Below the pieces are notes generated by a model, which worked only from the letters and a program-made list of their open reading frames with translations, did no database searches and was not told where the DNA came from. Made by a program: the position numbers and the translations under genes. 64,000 nt of DNA from PALSA-505 sp035308365. GTDB taxonomy: Bacteria > Actinomycetota > Actinomycetes > Streptosporangiales > Streptosporangiaceae. Below, one piece after another: positions 15,893 through 23,145 of this stretch (its first letter is position 1; every line of letters begins with the position of its first letter). The DNA is taken from positions 1 through 64,000 of the forward strand of contig DATGGU010000002.1 in NCBI GenBank assembly GCA_035308365.1, in the 5' to 3' direction.

Positions 15893-16849
15893 ATGCTGCG
15901 AACCGCATTCACCGATCTGCTCGGGGTTGACCTGCCGATCGCCGGAGCGCCGATGGCCGGGGTGGCCGGCGGCCGGCTCGCCGCGGCCGTCTCCGCCGGC
16001 GGCGGGCTCGGCATGATCGGCGTCGGGAACTCGGCCGCCCCGGAGGCGATCCTCGCCGAGGCGCAGAAGGCCCGCCAGGCTGGCCAGCGGTTCGGCATCG
16101 GCCTGATGGGGTGGGCACTGGAGCACAATCCAGGCCAGTTCGAGGCGGCGCTCGAAGCCGGCCCGGCACTGGTGTCGGTCAGCTTCGGCGGCGACCTCGG
16201 CCGGTGGGCCGGGCGGCTGCGGGACGCCGGGGTGGTCGCCGCCACCCAGGTCGGCGACGTCGACGGCGCGAGGGCAGCGGCCGATCAGGGCGTTGACCTG
16301 ATCGTCGCCCGGGGGGCCGAGGGCGGCGGTCACGGCCTGGACGCGGTCGCCACCCTGCCGCTGCTGCAGGGCGTGCTGGACGCGGTCAGCCTGCCGGTTC
16401 TGGCCGCCGGCGGGATCGGCACCTCCCGTGGGCTGGCCGCCGTCCTGGCCGCGGGCGCGGCCGGAGCGTGGCTGGGCACCGCGCTGCTGAGCTGCCCCGA
16501 GGCGATGAACGACCCGGCGGCCCGGGCCCGGGTGCGCGCCGCCAAGGAAACCGGCACGTTCTACGGCAGGGTCTTCGACATCGCCCAGCGGATTCCGTGG
16601 CCGCCACAGTTCGGTGGCCGCGCCCTGGCCAATGACTTCAGCGAACGCTGGACCGGCCGCGAGGCCGAGCTGGCCGGCTACGAGCAGGCCGGAGCCGAGC
16701 TGGCCGCCGCCCGGAAGCGGGCCGACTACGACATCGCCTGTATCTACGCCGGCCAGGGAGCCGGGCTGGTCACCGAGGAACGCCCGGCTGCCGAGCTCGT
16801 CGCCGATCTGGCGGCCGGGGCCGAGCGGCTGCTGCGGAGCTGGGGGTAA
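15893..16849 (+). CDS. Nitronate monooxygenase
   Basis: About 318 residues of the FMN-dependent NMO/2-nitropropane dioxygenase family, a TIM barrel that oxidises alkyl nitronates. Visible are the N-terminal LLGVDLPIAGAPMAGVAGG, the FMN phosphate-binding GGIGTSRGLAAVLAAGA and the R-G-A-E-G-G-G-H-G block carrying the catalytic His. Two ATGs are in frame (15884 and 15893); neither has a good ribosome site and the second gives the usual N terminus. The HIT gene starts six bases after its stop, so the two are co-transcribed. FabK-like enoyl reductase is a weaker alternative. Confidence 0.88.
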   Translation: MLRTAFTDLLGVDLPIAGAPMAGVAGGRLAAAVSAGGGLGMIGVGNSAAPEAILAEAQKARQAGQRFGIGLMGWALEHNPGQFEAALEAGPALVSVSFGGDLGRWAGRLRDAGVVAATQVGDVDGARAAADQGVDLIVARGAEGGGHGLDAVATLPLLQGVLDAVSLPVLAAGGIGTSRGLAAVLAAGAAGAWLGTALLSCPEAMNDPAARARVRAAKETGTFYGRVFDIAQRIPWPPQFGGRALANDFSERWTGREAELAGYEQAGAELAAARKRADYDIACIYAGQGAGLVTEERPAAELVADLAAGAERLLRSWG

Positions 16850-16855
16850 CGCCCG

Positions 16856-17290
16856 GTGTCGGACTGCCTGTTCTGCGACATCCTCGCCGGGGACATGCCC
16901 GCCGAGTTCGTCTGGGAAGATGGCCAGGTGGCCGCCTTCCTCGACGTCAGGCCGCTGTTCAAGGGACACGTGCTGGTACTGCCGCGACGGCACTACGTGA
17001 CCCTGGCGGACCTGCCCGCCGATCTGCTGACCCCGCTGTTCGCCCGGGTGCAGCAGATCAGCGCCGCGATGCCGGCCGCCTACGCGGCCCAGGGCAGCTT
17101 CGTCGCGATGAACAACATCGTCAGCCAGAGCGTCCCGCACCTGCACGTGCACGTGGTGCCGCGGACCAAGGGCGACGGGCTGCGCGGGTTCTTCTGGCCG
17201 CGCGGCCGCTACGCGAGCGACGAGGAAGCGGCCGGGTACGCGACCCGGATGCGGGAGGTGCTGATCGGCGGCACTCAGGCCAGATCGTGA
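16856..17290 (+). CDS. HIT family nucleotide hydrolase/transferase
   Basis: 144 residues. The N-terminal CLFCDILAG and the histidine triad HLHVHVVPR near residue 100 identify the HIT superfamily, which cleaves or transfers nucleotides from phosphoramidates and dinucleoside polyphosphates. GTG start at 16856, six bases after the monooxygenase stop. The Cys pair at positions 4 and 7 may bind zinc, as in HINT/Fhit relatives. The substrate is not predictable. The downstream DUF5998 gene begins 47 bases later on the same strand. Confidence 0.92.
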   Translation: MSDCLFCDILAGDMPAEFVWEDGQVAAFLDVRPLFKGHVLVLPRRHYVTLADLPADLLTPLFARVQQISAAMPAAYAAQGSFVAMNNIVSQSVPHLHVHVVPRTKGDGLRGFFWPRGRYASDEEAAGYATRMREVLIGGTQARS

Positions 17291-17337
17291 TGGCCGCACA
17301 GGGTGAACCATTCCGCCCGGCGGTGCAGGATGGACGA

Positions 17338-17925
17338 ATGAGGGAATCTCAAGCCACGGTGGACAGCCTGCGCACGGCGATCGAGCGCAGCGGGTACTAC
17401 CCGGGCCTCGTCTCGGACGCGGTCTGCTCCGTCCTCGGCTCCGAACCCATCGTTTCCTACGTCGTTGTGCATGATGCGATGTTCGACCCGGGAATGGAGG
17501 TGCGCAGGCACATCACCGTGCTCGTGCTCACCGGCACCCGGCTGATCTACTCGCACACCGACGAGCACCCGCCCGCCGAGCCGGAGGGCCGGCCCCAGGC
17601 CGAGACGAGCACCGAGGCGGTCAAGCTCGCCAGGATCTCGTCGGTGGCGCTGACCAGGGTGGTGCCGGACCCCGCCTCCTACCTGCCCGGGGTCACCATG
17701 CCCACCGAGGTCCTGCTCACCATCGGCTGGAACGTGCTGTCCCACGTCGAACTGGAGCCCGCGCACTGCGGGGACGAGAACTGCGACGCCGACCACGGAT
17801 ATACCGGCACGATCACCGCCGACGACCTGGCCCTGCGGGTCAGCGAGGCCGCCGACGGCGAGGAAGGCGTCAGCCAGGTGCTGTCCTTCGCGCGGGCGCT
17901 GTCCGAGGCGACCACCCGGCCCTGA
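17338..17925 (+). CDS. DUF5998 family protein
   Basis: 195 residues from the ATG at 17338, preceded by AGGA at seven bases. It matches the actinobacterial family I know as DUF5998: LRTAIERSGYYPGLV near the start, VRRHITVLVLTGTRLIYSHTDE-like strands, and near the C terminus HCGDENCDADHGYTG, a Cys/His/Asp cluster that may bind metal. Function unknown. It precedes a phosphodiesterase-type gene and a rhodanese gene on the same strand, an order also seen in Streptomyces. Cytoplasmic by composition. Confidence 0.85.
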   Translation: MRESQATVDSLRTAIERSGYYPGLVSDAVCSVLGSEPIVSYVVVHDAMFDPGMEVRRHITVLVLTGTRLIYSHTDEHPPAEPEGRPQAETSTEAVKLARISSVALTRVVPDPASYLPGVTMPTEVLLTIGWNVLSHVELEPAHCGDENCDADHGYTGTITADDLALRVSEAADGEEGVSQVLSFARALSEATTRP

Positions 17926-18034
17926 CATATCCTGGCCCGCCGGCGGGCCACGTTGCCGACTTGCCCCGGCGGTGGCACGATGAGCGGGCAAACGATGCAG
18001 ACCCCGAGCCGAAAAGAAGAAGGACTGCTCCCGG

Positions 18035-19174
18035 ATGACGGATGAGCCGCGGACCCAGCCGACGCTTCCGTCCTACGGTGAGGGGACGCTCGCCGACCTG
18101 GCGTCCTCGCTGCTCGGTTCGCTCGGCATCTCCCATGAGGCCAATCCGCTCGGCCTGCCCGAGGCGGCCAGGGTCTGCCTGCTGATCGTGGACGGTCTCG
18201 GCTGGGAACTGCTCCGGGAACATGCCGCTGCCGCGCCGTTCCTGTTCGAGCTGTCGATGAGCGGCCGGACGCTCACCGCCGGGTTCCCGTCCACGACCGT
18301 GACCAGCCTCGGCTCGCTGGGCACCGGGCGGCCGCCGGGCACGCACGGGATGCTCGGCTACCAGGTGGCCGTGCCCGGCACCGGACGGCTGCTCAACGGG
18401 CTGCGCTGGGACAACCGGGTGGATCCGCTGAGCTGGCAGTCCGGCTCGACGGTGTACGAGCGGGTCGCGGCCGCCGGGGCCGGCGCCTTCCGGGTCGGGC
18501 CGGGGTCCTATGAGAAGACCGGGTTCAGCCTGGCGGCGATGCGCGGCGCGGCCTACCGTCCGGCGGACAGCCTGGGGGCGCTGGTGGCCCAGGCCAGGTC
18601 GGCGCTGCGGGAGACCGAGCGCGCCCTGGTCACCGTGTACGTCGGTGACCTGGACTCCACCGGGCACACCTTCGGCTGCGGCTCGGAGGCCTGGTACTTC
18701 CAGCTCGCGCACGTGGACAAGCTGGCCGAGCAGCTCACCTCGGTGCTGCCGTCCGGCACGCTGCTGTACATCACCGCCGATCACGGCATGGTGGACGTCC
18801 CGCAGGCCAGCCGGGTCGATGCGGACGTGACCACCGAACTGCGCGAGGGCGTGGCACTGCTCGGCGGCGAGGCGCGCGCCCGCCACGTCTACACAAGGCC
18901 GGGCGCCGCGGCCGACGTGCTCGCCACCTGGCGGCACCTGCTCGGTGAGCGCGCCTGGGTGGTGTCCAGGGACGACGCCATCGACGCCGGCTGGTTCGGC
19001 CCGGTCGCCCCCGGCATCGCCGAGCGCATCGGCGACGTGGTGGCGGCCGCCGCGGGCAACGCCGCGGTCGTCGCGACCAAGGCGGAGCCGCGCGAGTCGG
19101 CGCTGGTCGGCATGCATGGCTCGCTGACCCAGGCCGAGCAGCTGGTCCCGCTGCTGGCCCACGCGGCGGCATGA
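18035..19174 (+). CDS. Type I phosphodiesterase / nucleotide pyrophosphatase-like protein
   Basis: 379 residues, alkaline-phosphatase superfamily (PF01663). The metal site is visible: CLLIVDGLGW with the first Asp, the nucleophile region GFPSTTVTSLGSLGTG with its Thr/Ser, GDLDSTGHTFG and ITADHGMVD. No signal peptide, so it is probably cytoplasmic. Members hydrolyse nucleotide or phosphodiester bonds; the substrate is unknown. Its TGA overlaps the ATG of the rhodanese gene (ATGA), so the two are translationally coupled. It follows the DUF5998 gene by 109 bases. Confidence 0.88.
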   Translation: MTDEPRTQPTLPSYGEGTLADLASSLLGSLGISHEANPLGLPEAARVCLLIVDGLGWELLREHAAAAPFLFELSMSGRTLTAGFPSTTVTSLGSLGTGRPPGTHGMLGYQVAVPGTGRLLNGLRWDNRVDPLSWQSGSTVYERVAAAGAGAFRVGPGSYEKTGFSLAAMRGAAYRPADSLGALVAQARSALRETERALVTVYVGDLDSTGHTFGCGSEAWYFQLAHVDKLAEQLTSVLPSGTLLYITADHGMVDVPQASRVDADVTTELREGVALLGGEARARHVYTRPGAAADVLATWRHLLGERAWVVSRDDAIDAGWFGPVAPGIAERIGDVVAAAAGNAAVVATKAEPRESALVGMHGSLTQAEQLVPLLAHAAA

Positions 19175-20007
19175 GCCCGCTGATCGCGGCCGCCGCGCTG
19201 GCCGGCGAGCTGGCCGGGGCGGAGCCACCCACCCTTATCGACGCCCGCTGGCGGCTCGGTGGCCCGCCAGGCATCGACAGCTACCGCGCGGGACACCTGC
19301 CCGGCGCCGTGTACGTGGACCTGGACCGGGACCTGTCCGGGCCGCCGGGCCAAGCCGGGCGGCACCCGCTGCCCGAGGCAGGCGGCTTCCAGGCGACGAT
19401 GCGCCGTGCCGGGGTGCGCGACGGCCACCCGGTGGTGGTCTACGACGACGGTGGCACCCTGGCCGCGGCCCGCGCCTGGTGGCTGCTGCGCTATTTCGGC
19501 CACGACCAGGTCCGGGTGCTTGACGGTGGGTTCCGCGCCTGGCAGGCGGCGGGCCAGCCGCTGACCGAGGCCGAGCCAAGCCCGCCGCCGGGAGATTTCA
19601 CCGCCCGGCCCGGGCACATGCCACTGATCGACGCCGATGGTGCGTCGGCCACCGCCCGGACCGGCCTGCTGCTCGACGTGCGGGCGCCGGAACGCTACCG
19701 GGGCGACAGCGAGCCCATCGACCCGGTCGGCGGGCACATCCCCGGCGCGGTGAACGCCCCGTTCACCGGCAGCCTGACCGGCGAGGGCACCTTCCGCGAC
19801 CCGGCCGAACTGCGCGAGCGGTTCGCCGCCCTGGGCGCGGCGCCCGGTGGGCCGGTCGCCGCGTACTGCGGGTCCGGGGTCACCGCCGCGCAGGAGGTGC
19901 TGGCCCTGGAGCTGGCCGGCATCCCGGCCGCGCTCTATATCGGCTCCTGGTCCAACTGGCTGGCCGAACCAGGCCGCCCGGTCGCCACCGGCCCCGAGCC
20001 AGGCTGA
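19171..20007 (+). CDS. Thiosulfate/3-mercaptopyruvate sulfurtransferase (two rhodanese domains)
   Basis: 278 residues with tandem rhodanese domains: an inactive N-terminal one (about 15-125, with YRAGHLPGAVYVDLD) and the catalytic C-terminal one (about 150-265). The active-site loop YCGSGVTA carries the sulfur-accepting Cys near residue 233. CGSGV-type loops are typical of 3-mercaptopyruvate sulfurtransferases. It starts within the stop of the phosphodiesterase gene (ATGA). Cytoplasmic. A role in sulfur transfer is solid from the motif, the physiological donor is not. Confidence 0.92.
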   Translation: MSPLIAAAALAGELAGAEPPTLIDARWRLGGPPGIDSYRAGHLPGAVYVDLDRDLSGPPGQAGRHPLPEAGGFQATMRRAGVRDGHPVVVYDDGGTLAAARAWWLLRYFGHDQVRVLDGGFRAWQAAGQPLTEAEPSPPPGDFTARPGHMPLIDADGASATARTGLLLDVRAPERYRGDSEPIDPVGGHIPGAVNAPFTGSLTGEGTFRDPAELRERFAALGAAPGGPVAAYCGSGVTAAQEVLALELAGIPAALYIGSWSNWLAEPGRPVATGPEPG

Positions 20008-20030
20008 CCGCGGGGCAGGCCGGCCACCGG

Positions 20031-20585
20031 TCAGACCGCCATCCGCTTGGCCAGCTCCTGGCGCAGCGCGTCCGGTCCGGCCCCGGCTTCCTTGAGCACC
20101 AGCAGCGCCGCGTTGTCACCCTGGCCGAGCAGCCCGAGCAGCAGGTGGACGGTGGTGATCTCGTGATCGTGCCGCTTGGCGGCGGTCTTCGCCGCGACCT
20201 CCAGCGTCTTCTTCGCCCGTGGGGTGAACGGGATGTGGCCGCCGGTGCAGGGCCGCCCACGCCAGTCCTTGCCACGGTCGAGCGCCCCGCGCCCGAACCT
20301 CGCCTCGGCTGCCTGGCGCACCGCGTCCAGGTCGATGCCCAGTGTGGCCAGCGCGCCGGCGTCCAGCGCGCGGTCGCCGGTGACGGCCAGCTCGGCGACC
20401 CGCTGCCGGAGCGTTCCGGTGTCAAGCCCCAGGGCGGCCAGCGACGCGGCGGCCGGGGTGCCCGTCCCGGCCGACAGCCCGAGCAGCAGGTGCTCACAGC
20501 CGATGAACCCGTGGTGCAGCAGCAAGGCCTCCTCCTGGGCCGCCACGACCGCCTGCCGTGCCTCGACGCTGAACCGTTCGAACAT
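20031..20585 (-). CDS. Clp N-terminal domain protein
   Basis: 184 residues from the ATG at 20585, which follows GAGGAAG; an upstream in-frame start would translate the 18-base tandem repeat. It contains two Clp repeat (ClpA/ClpC N-domain) units: FERFSVEARQAVVAAQEEALLLHHGFIGCEHLLLGL at the start and FTPRAKKTLEVAAKTAAKRHDHEITTVHLLLGLL in the second half. There is no AAA ATPase. In Streptomyces such stand-alone proteins sit next to a small HTH gene, as here. It may act as an adaptor or substrate-binding partner of ClpC; this is inference. Confidence 0.9.
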   Translation of the reverse strand: MFERFSVEARQAVVAAQEEALLLHHGFIGCEHLLLGLSAGTGTPAAASLAALGLDTGTLRQRVAELAVTGDRALDAGALATLGIDLDAVRQAAEARFGRGALDRGKDWRGRPCTGGHIPFTPRAKKTLEVAAKTAAKRHDHEITTVHLLLGLLGQGDNAALLVLKEAGAGPDALRQELAKRMAV

Positions 20586-20608
20586 GCTTCCTCTCCCTCG
20601 TTCCCCAG

Positions 20609-20672
20609 CGGCCGGCTGGTCCACGGCGGCCGGCTGGTCCACGGCGGCCGGCCGGTCCACGGCGGCTGGTCA
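20609..20672. repeat. 18-bp tandem repeat, three and a half copies
   Basis: CGGCCGGCTGGTCCACGG occurs at 20609-20626 and 20627-20644, then with one change at 20645-20662, followed by a partial copy. It fills the spacer between the HTH gene and the Clp-N gene. Being a multiple of three, it can be read in frame as an AAVDQP-type hexapeptide upstream of the Clp-N start, but the better ribosome site lies after it. Confidence 0.85.
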
Positions 20673-20685
20673 TCCCGGCGGCTGG

Positions 20686-20907
20686 TCAGATGCCGCGCAC
20701 CCGGCGGGCGTGCTTCTTGTGCGCGGCCTGTCTGCTGACGCCGAGCTGTGCCGCTATCTCCTGCCAGGACCAGCCCTGCCGGCGCGCGCTGTCGACCTGC
20801 AGCGCCTCGAGCCGCTCGGTCAGCTCCCGCAGGGCCCGCACGGCCCGCAGGCCCTGCGCCGGGTCGCGGCCGCTGGCCGCCTCCGCCAGCATCACACCCT
20901 CGTTCAT
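20686..20907 (-). CDS. Small helix-turn-helix regulator
   Basis: 73 residues. The N-terminal half is helical with leucine spacing (about 18-42); the C-terminal half is a sigma-region-4-like HTH, WQEIAAQLGVSRQAAHKKHARR (about 48-69). It stands upstream of the Clp-N gene on the same strand, the pairing known from other actinobacteria. An inverted repeat and a good promoter end at its ATG, so it is probably leaderless and autoregulated. Targets beyond the Clp-N gene cannot be inferred. Confidence 0.88.
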   Translation of the reverse strand: MNEGVMLAEAASGRDPAQGLRAVRALRELTERLEALQVDSARRQGWSWQEIAAQLGVSRQAAHKKHARRVRGI

Positions 20908-20914
20908 GCCGTCA

Positions 20915-20944
20915 ATTTATGTTGACAGCCGAGGGCATGTCAAC
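20915..20944 (-). promoter_or_regulatory. Promoter and inverted repeat of the HTH gene
   Basis: On the minus strand TTGACA (20938-20943) is followed after 17 bases by ATAAAT (20915-20920), and the ATG at 20907 falls where transcription would begin, so the mRNA is probably leaderless. GTTGACA and TGTCAAC form a perfect 7-bp inverted repeat (20921-20944, 10-base spacer) covering the -35 box and spacer, a likely operator. Confidence 0.6.
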
Positions 20945-21142
20945 TCAGGATGACACCCGCCCTGCGCCGCCGCGGAGCAGCACGGCCACCGGCCCGAGCG
21001 TCGCGGCCAGCGTCAGCGCGGTCACGGCGCCGACGATCACCAGCGCCGCCGCCCGTACCGCTTGCCGACGCCGGTAAGGACCACGGGCGAACCTGGCGGC
21101 GGCGCGAGGCCATCGAACTGCCGCGTGTCTGTGCGCCCACAG
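20945..21142 (-). CDS. Possible small single-pass membrane protein
   Basis: An open frame with strong third-position GC bias. It encodes a basic N-terminal half and one clear membrane helix (ALVIVGAVTALTLAATLG) followed by VAVLLRGGAGRVSS. No ATG or GTG begins it: a stop occurs just upstream and only a CTG at 21142 is available, without a ribosome site. It ends exactly at the -35 region of the HTH promoter. It may be a real small gene with an unusual start, or a decayed one. It is the only coding signal I see in the 341 bases between the HTH gene and the DUF929 gene. Confidence 0.35.
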   Translation of the reverse strand: MWAHRHAAVRWPRAAARFARGPYRRRQAVRAAALVIVGAVTALTLAATLGPVAVLLRGGAGRVSS

Positions 21143-21248
21143 CGGTCATAGGCATGCAGTCAGTCTGTTGACGCCGCGGCCGGCGACCAATGGGGCCGGC
21201 ACCCGGATGCCGGGTGGTGCTAACCCCACCCGGCACGGTTCGCCCGGG

Positions 21249-22091
21249 TTACCGGTGCAGGCCGGTCAGGTTGTCCAGGGCCTTGGTGATCGTGTTCGCC
21301 GCGCCGTCGATGGCCTGGGCGACCGGGCTGCCCGGGTTGCTGAGGCCGGCCGCTATCTGCTTCCAGGTCAGCCCGCTGAGCAGGGTGGGCTCGTACTGCG
21401 CGCCGAGGGCCAGGTACCTGTTCCCGATGTCCACGAACGGCAACCCGCCGGAGTCGTTGCTGGATACGTAGGGTGGCGCGTTGTACCTGCTGAACAGGGC
21501 GAGCTGCGCGCTGGTGGGCTGCTGCAGGGTGACCCGGCTGTTCTCGGAATACCACTCGACCGGGTCGAAGGACACATACCTGCTCGTGTAGTGCGACCCG
21601 TAGAAGGTCAGGGTCGGGATGTAGCCGTCATCGGGCGCCGAGTGGATGAAGCGCAGGCCGGAGAACGTGCCGAACCGGCTCAGCGCGACGGTCAGCGCCC
21701 ACCGTTCGGCCGCGCAGAACGGGCAGTACTCGCCGCCCATGTAGAGCACCTCCGGCTTGCCGCCGGAGGTGAGCAGCGGCTGGTTGCCCCGGGTCGGCAC
21801 GAGCGCGCTCGCCTGGCCGGTGCCGACCGAGCTCAGCCGCCCCGCCGGGACGTTGGTGACCTGCTGCGCCACCGAGGTGAGCGTGACGGCCGCCGAACTC
21901 CTGGCGGCGGGCTGCCGCAGCGCCTTCACCGCGAAGATGGCGACGACCAGGGCGATCACGACCGTCACGCTCCCGCCTGCCAGCCACAGCCGTCTGCGTC
22001 TGGCCCGCTCGGCGGCGCGCTGGGCCGCGATCTTTCTCGCCGCGCCGCTCCTGGTGGTGCCTCGCCGCTGGGTCCGCGCCGGATGGCCCAT
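21249..22091 (-). CDS. DUF929 family membrane-anchored thioredoxin-like protein
   Basis: 280 residues. A very basic cytoplasmic N terminus (about 1-34) is followed by one membrane helix (about 36-55). The extracytoplasmic domain has LYMGGEYCPFCAAERWALTVALSRFG, a C-x-x-C redox motif in a thioredoxin-like fold, as in the DUF929 family. Conserved partners in the fold include FIHSAPDDGYIPTLTFYGS and LPFVDIGNRY. It may act in disulfide handling outside the membrane. The ATG follows AAGGGG. It is divergent from the HD gene across 114 bases. Confidence 0.88.
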   Translation of the reverse strand: MGHPARTQRRGTTRSGAARKIAAQRAAERARRRRLWLAGGSVTVVIALVVAIFAVKALRQPAARSSAAVTLTSVAQQVTNVPAGRLSSVGTGQASALVPTRGNQPLLTSGGKPEVLYMGGEYCPFCAAERWALTVALSRFGTFSGLRFIHSAPDDGYIPTLTFYGSHYTSRYVSFDPVEWYSENSRVTLQQPTSAQLALFSRYNAPPYVSSNDSGGLPFVDIGNRYLALGAQYEPTLLSGLTWKQIAAGLSNPGSPVAQAIDGAANTITKALDNLTGLHR

Positions 22092-22205
22092 GGAGATCCC
22101 CTTGATGTCGCCGACTGGATTACCTCCACGGAAGCCGGGGGTGCTCTATACCGGCTCGGTGCTTCCTCTGCAAGACGTATGAGCGTGGGCTGACAGGCTA
22201 GGGGC

Positions 22206-22853
22206 ATGGCTTCCGACACCAGGCCGCTGGCCGAGACCAACCCGCTTCCCGACGGCATCGGCGGGCGGCTGCGCGAGCAGCTCGCCTTCCTCGTCGAGGC
22301 AGACCGGCTCAAGACCGTGCTGCGGCGCTCGCCGCTGGCCGCTGCGGACCGGCGGGAGAACGACGCCGAGCACTCCTGGCACCTCGCCCTGATGGCCATG
22401 ATCCTGGCCGAGCACGCCGACGAGGCCGTCGACGTCGGGCACGTGATGAAACTGGTGGTCGTGCACGACCTGGTGGAAATCTACGCCGGGGACACGTTCC
22501 TGTACGACGACGCGATGGCCGCCAGCCAGCGGGAGCGGGAAAGCGCCGCCGCGGACGCGCTGTTCGGCATGTTGCCCGGCCGCCAGGCTGCCTGGATGCG
22601 GGAGCTGTGGGAGGAATTCGAGGCGCGGCAGACTCCGGAGGCAAGGTTCGCCAAGGCCATGGACCGGCTGGAGCCGATGCTGCTCAACTGGATGGCCCGG
22701 GGTGGGACCTGGCAGGCCCCCGGGGTGACGGTGCCGGACATCCGGGCCCGCACGTCGATGATCGGCGACGCCTCGGCCGCGCTGTGGGAAGCCGGCCGGG
22801 CGCTGATCCAGGAAAGCGAACGCCGTGGCTGGGCCCGGCCGGCCGATCGGTAA
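22206..22853 (+). CDS. HD domain phosphohydrolase (5'-deoxynucleotidase-like)
   Basis: 215 residues. The HD-domain metal ligands are clear: the His in NDAEHSWHLAL, the His-Asp pair in VVVHDLVEIYAGDT, and the distal Asp in AKAMDRLEPMLLNW. The order and spacing match the YfbR/HDDC2 type of 5'-deoxynucleotidases, which dephosphorylate nucleoside monophosphates. The ATG at 22206 has no spaced ribosome site. Cytoplasmic. It stands alone between the DUF929 gene and the Tat-exported phosphoesterase. The nucleotide substrate is an inference from family. Confidence 0.88.
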   Translation: MASDTRPLAETNPLPDGIGGRLREQLAFLVEADRLKTVLRRSPLAAADRRENDAEHSWHLALMAMILAEHADEAVDVGHVMKLVVVHDLVEIYAGDTFLYDDAMAASQRERESAAADALFGMLPGRQAAWMRELWEEFEARQTPEARFAKAMDRLEPMLLNWMARGGTWQAPGVTVPDIRARTSMIGDASAALWEAGRALIQESERRGWARPADR

Positions 22854-22930
22854 CCGATTCGGGAACGCTGGATTACCCGCGGTTGCCGTGGATCACCCTA
22901 AACGCCCCAAAAGCTGACAATAGGGGAGTC

Positions 22931-22958
22931 TTGACAACCTATCCTTCGTAAATCTAGT
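22931..22958 (+). promoter_or_regulatory. Candidate promoter of the Tat phosphoesterase
   Basis: TTGACA (22931-22936), 16 bases, TCTAGT (22953-22958). The inverted repeat TAGTC-N5-GACTA overlaps the -10. It would leave an untranslated leader of about 180 bases that contains the PHO-box-like repeats, so a second, PhoP-dependent promoter nearer the gene is also possible. Within the 292-base gap before 23146 I see nothing else. Confidence 0.45.
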
Positions 22959-23035
22959 CTTCTCGACTATGGCGCCAGGAATTCGGGATGGGCAAATGGC
23001 TGGCGCATCGGTGATCCCGACGGAATTCGAGCCGG

Positions 23036-23057
23036 GTTCACCCGTCATTCACTTCCC
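23036..23057 (+). promoter_or_regulatory. PHO-box-like direct repeats
   Basis: Two adjoining 11-base units, GTTCACCCGTC and ATTCACTTCCC, match the core of streptomycete PhoP boxes (G-T-T-C-A followed by pyrimidines). They lie 89-110 bases before a Tat-exported phosphoesterase gene, a typical Pho-regulon product. Confidence 0.6.
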
Positions 23058-23145
23058 CGGAACAGGCGCGTTTACCGTCGTTTCCGCCGGGTCATGAGCC
23101 CGGTGACAGGCCACCTCTTCTATCTTTCCGCAGGGAGGATCCCCC

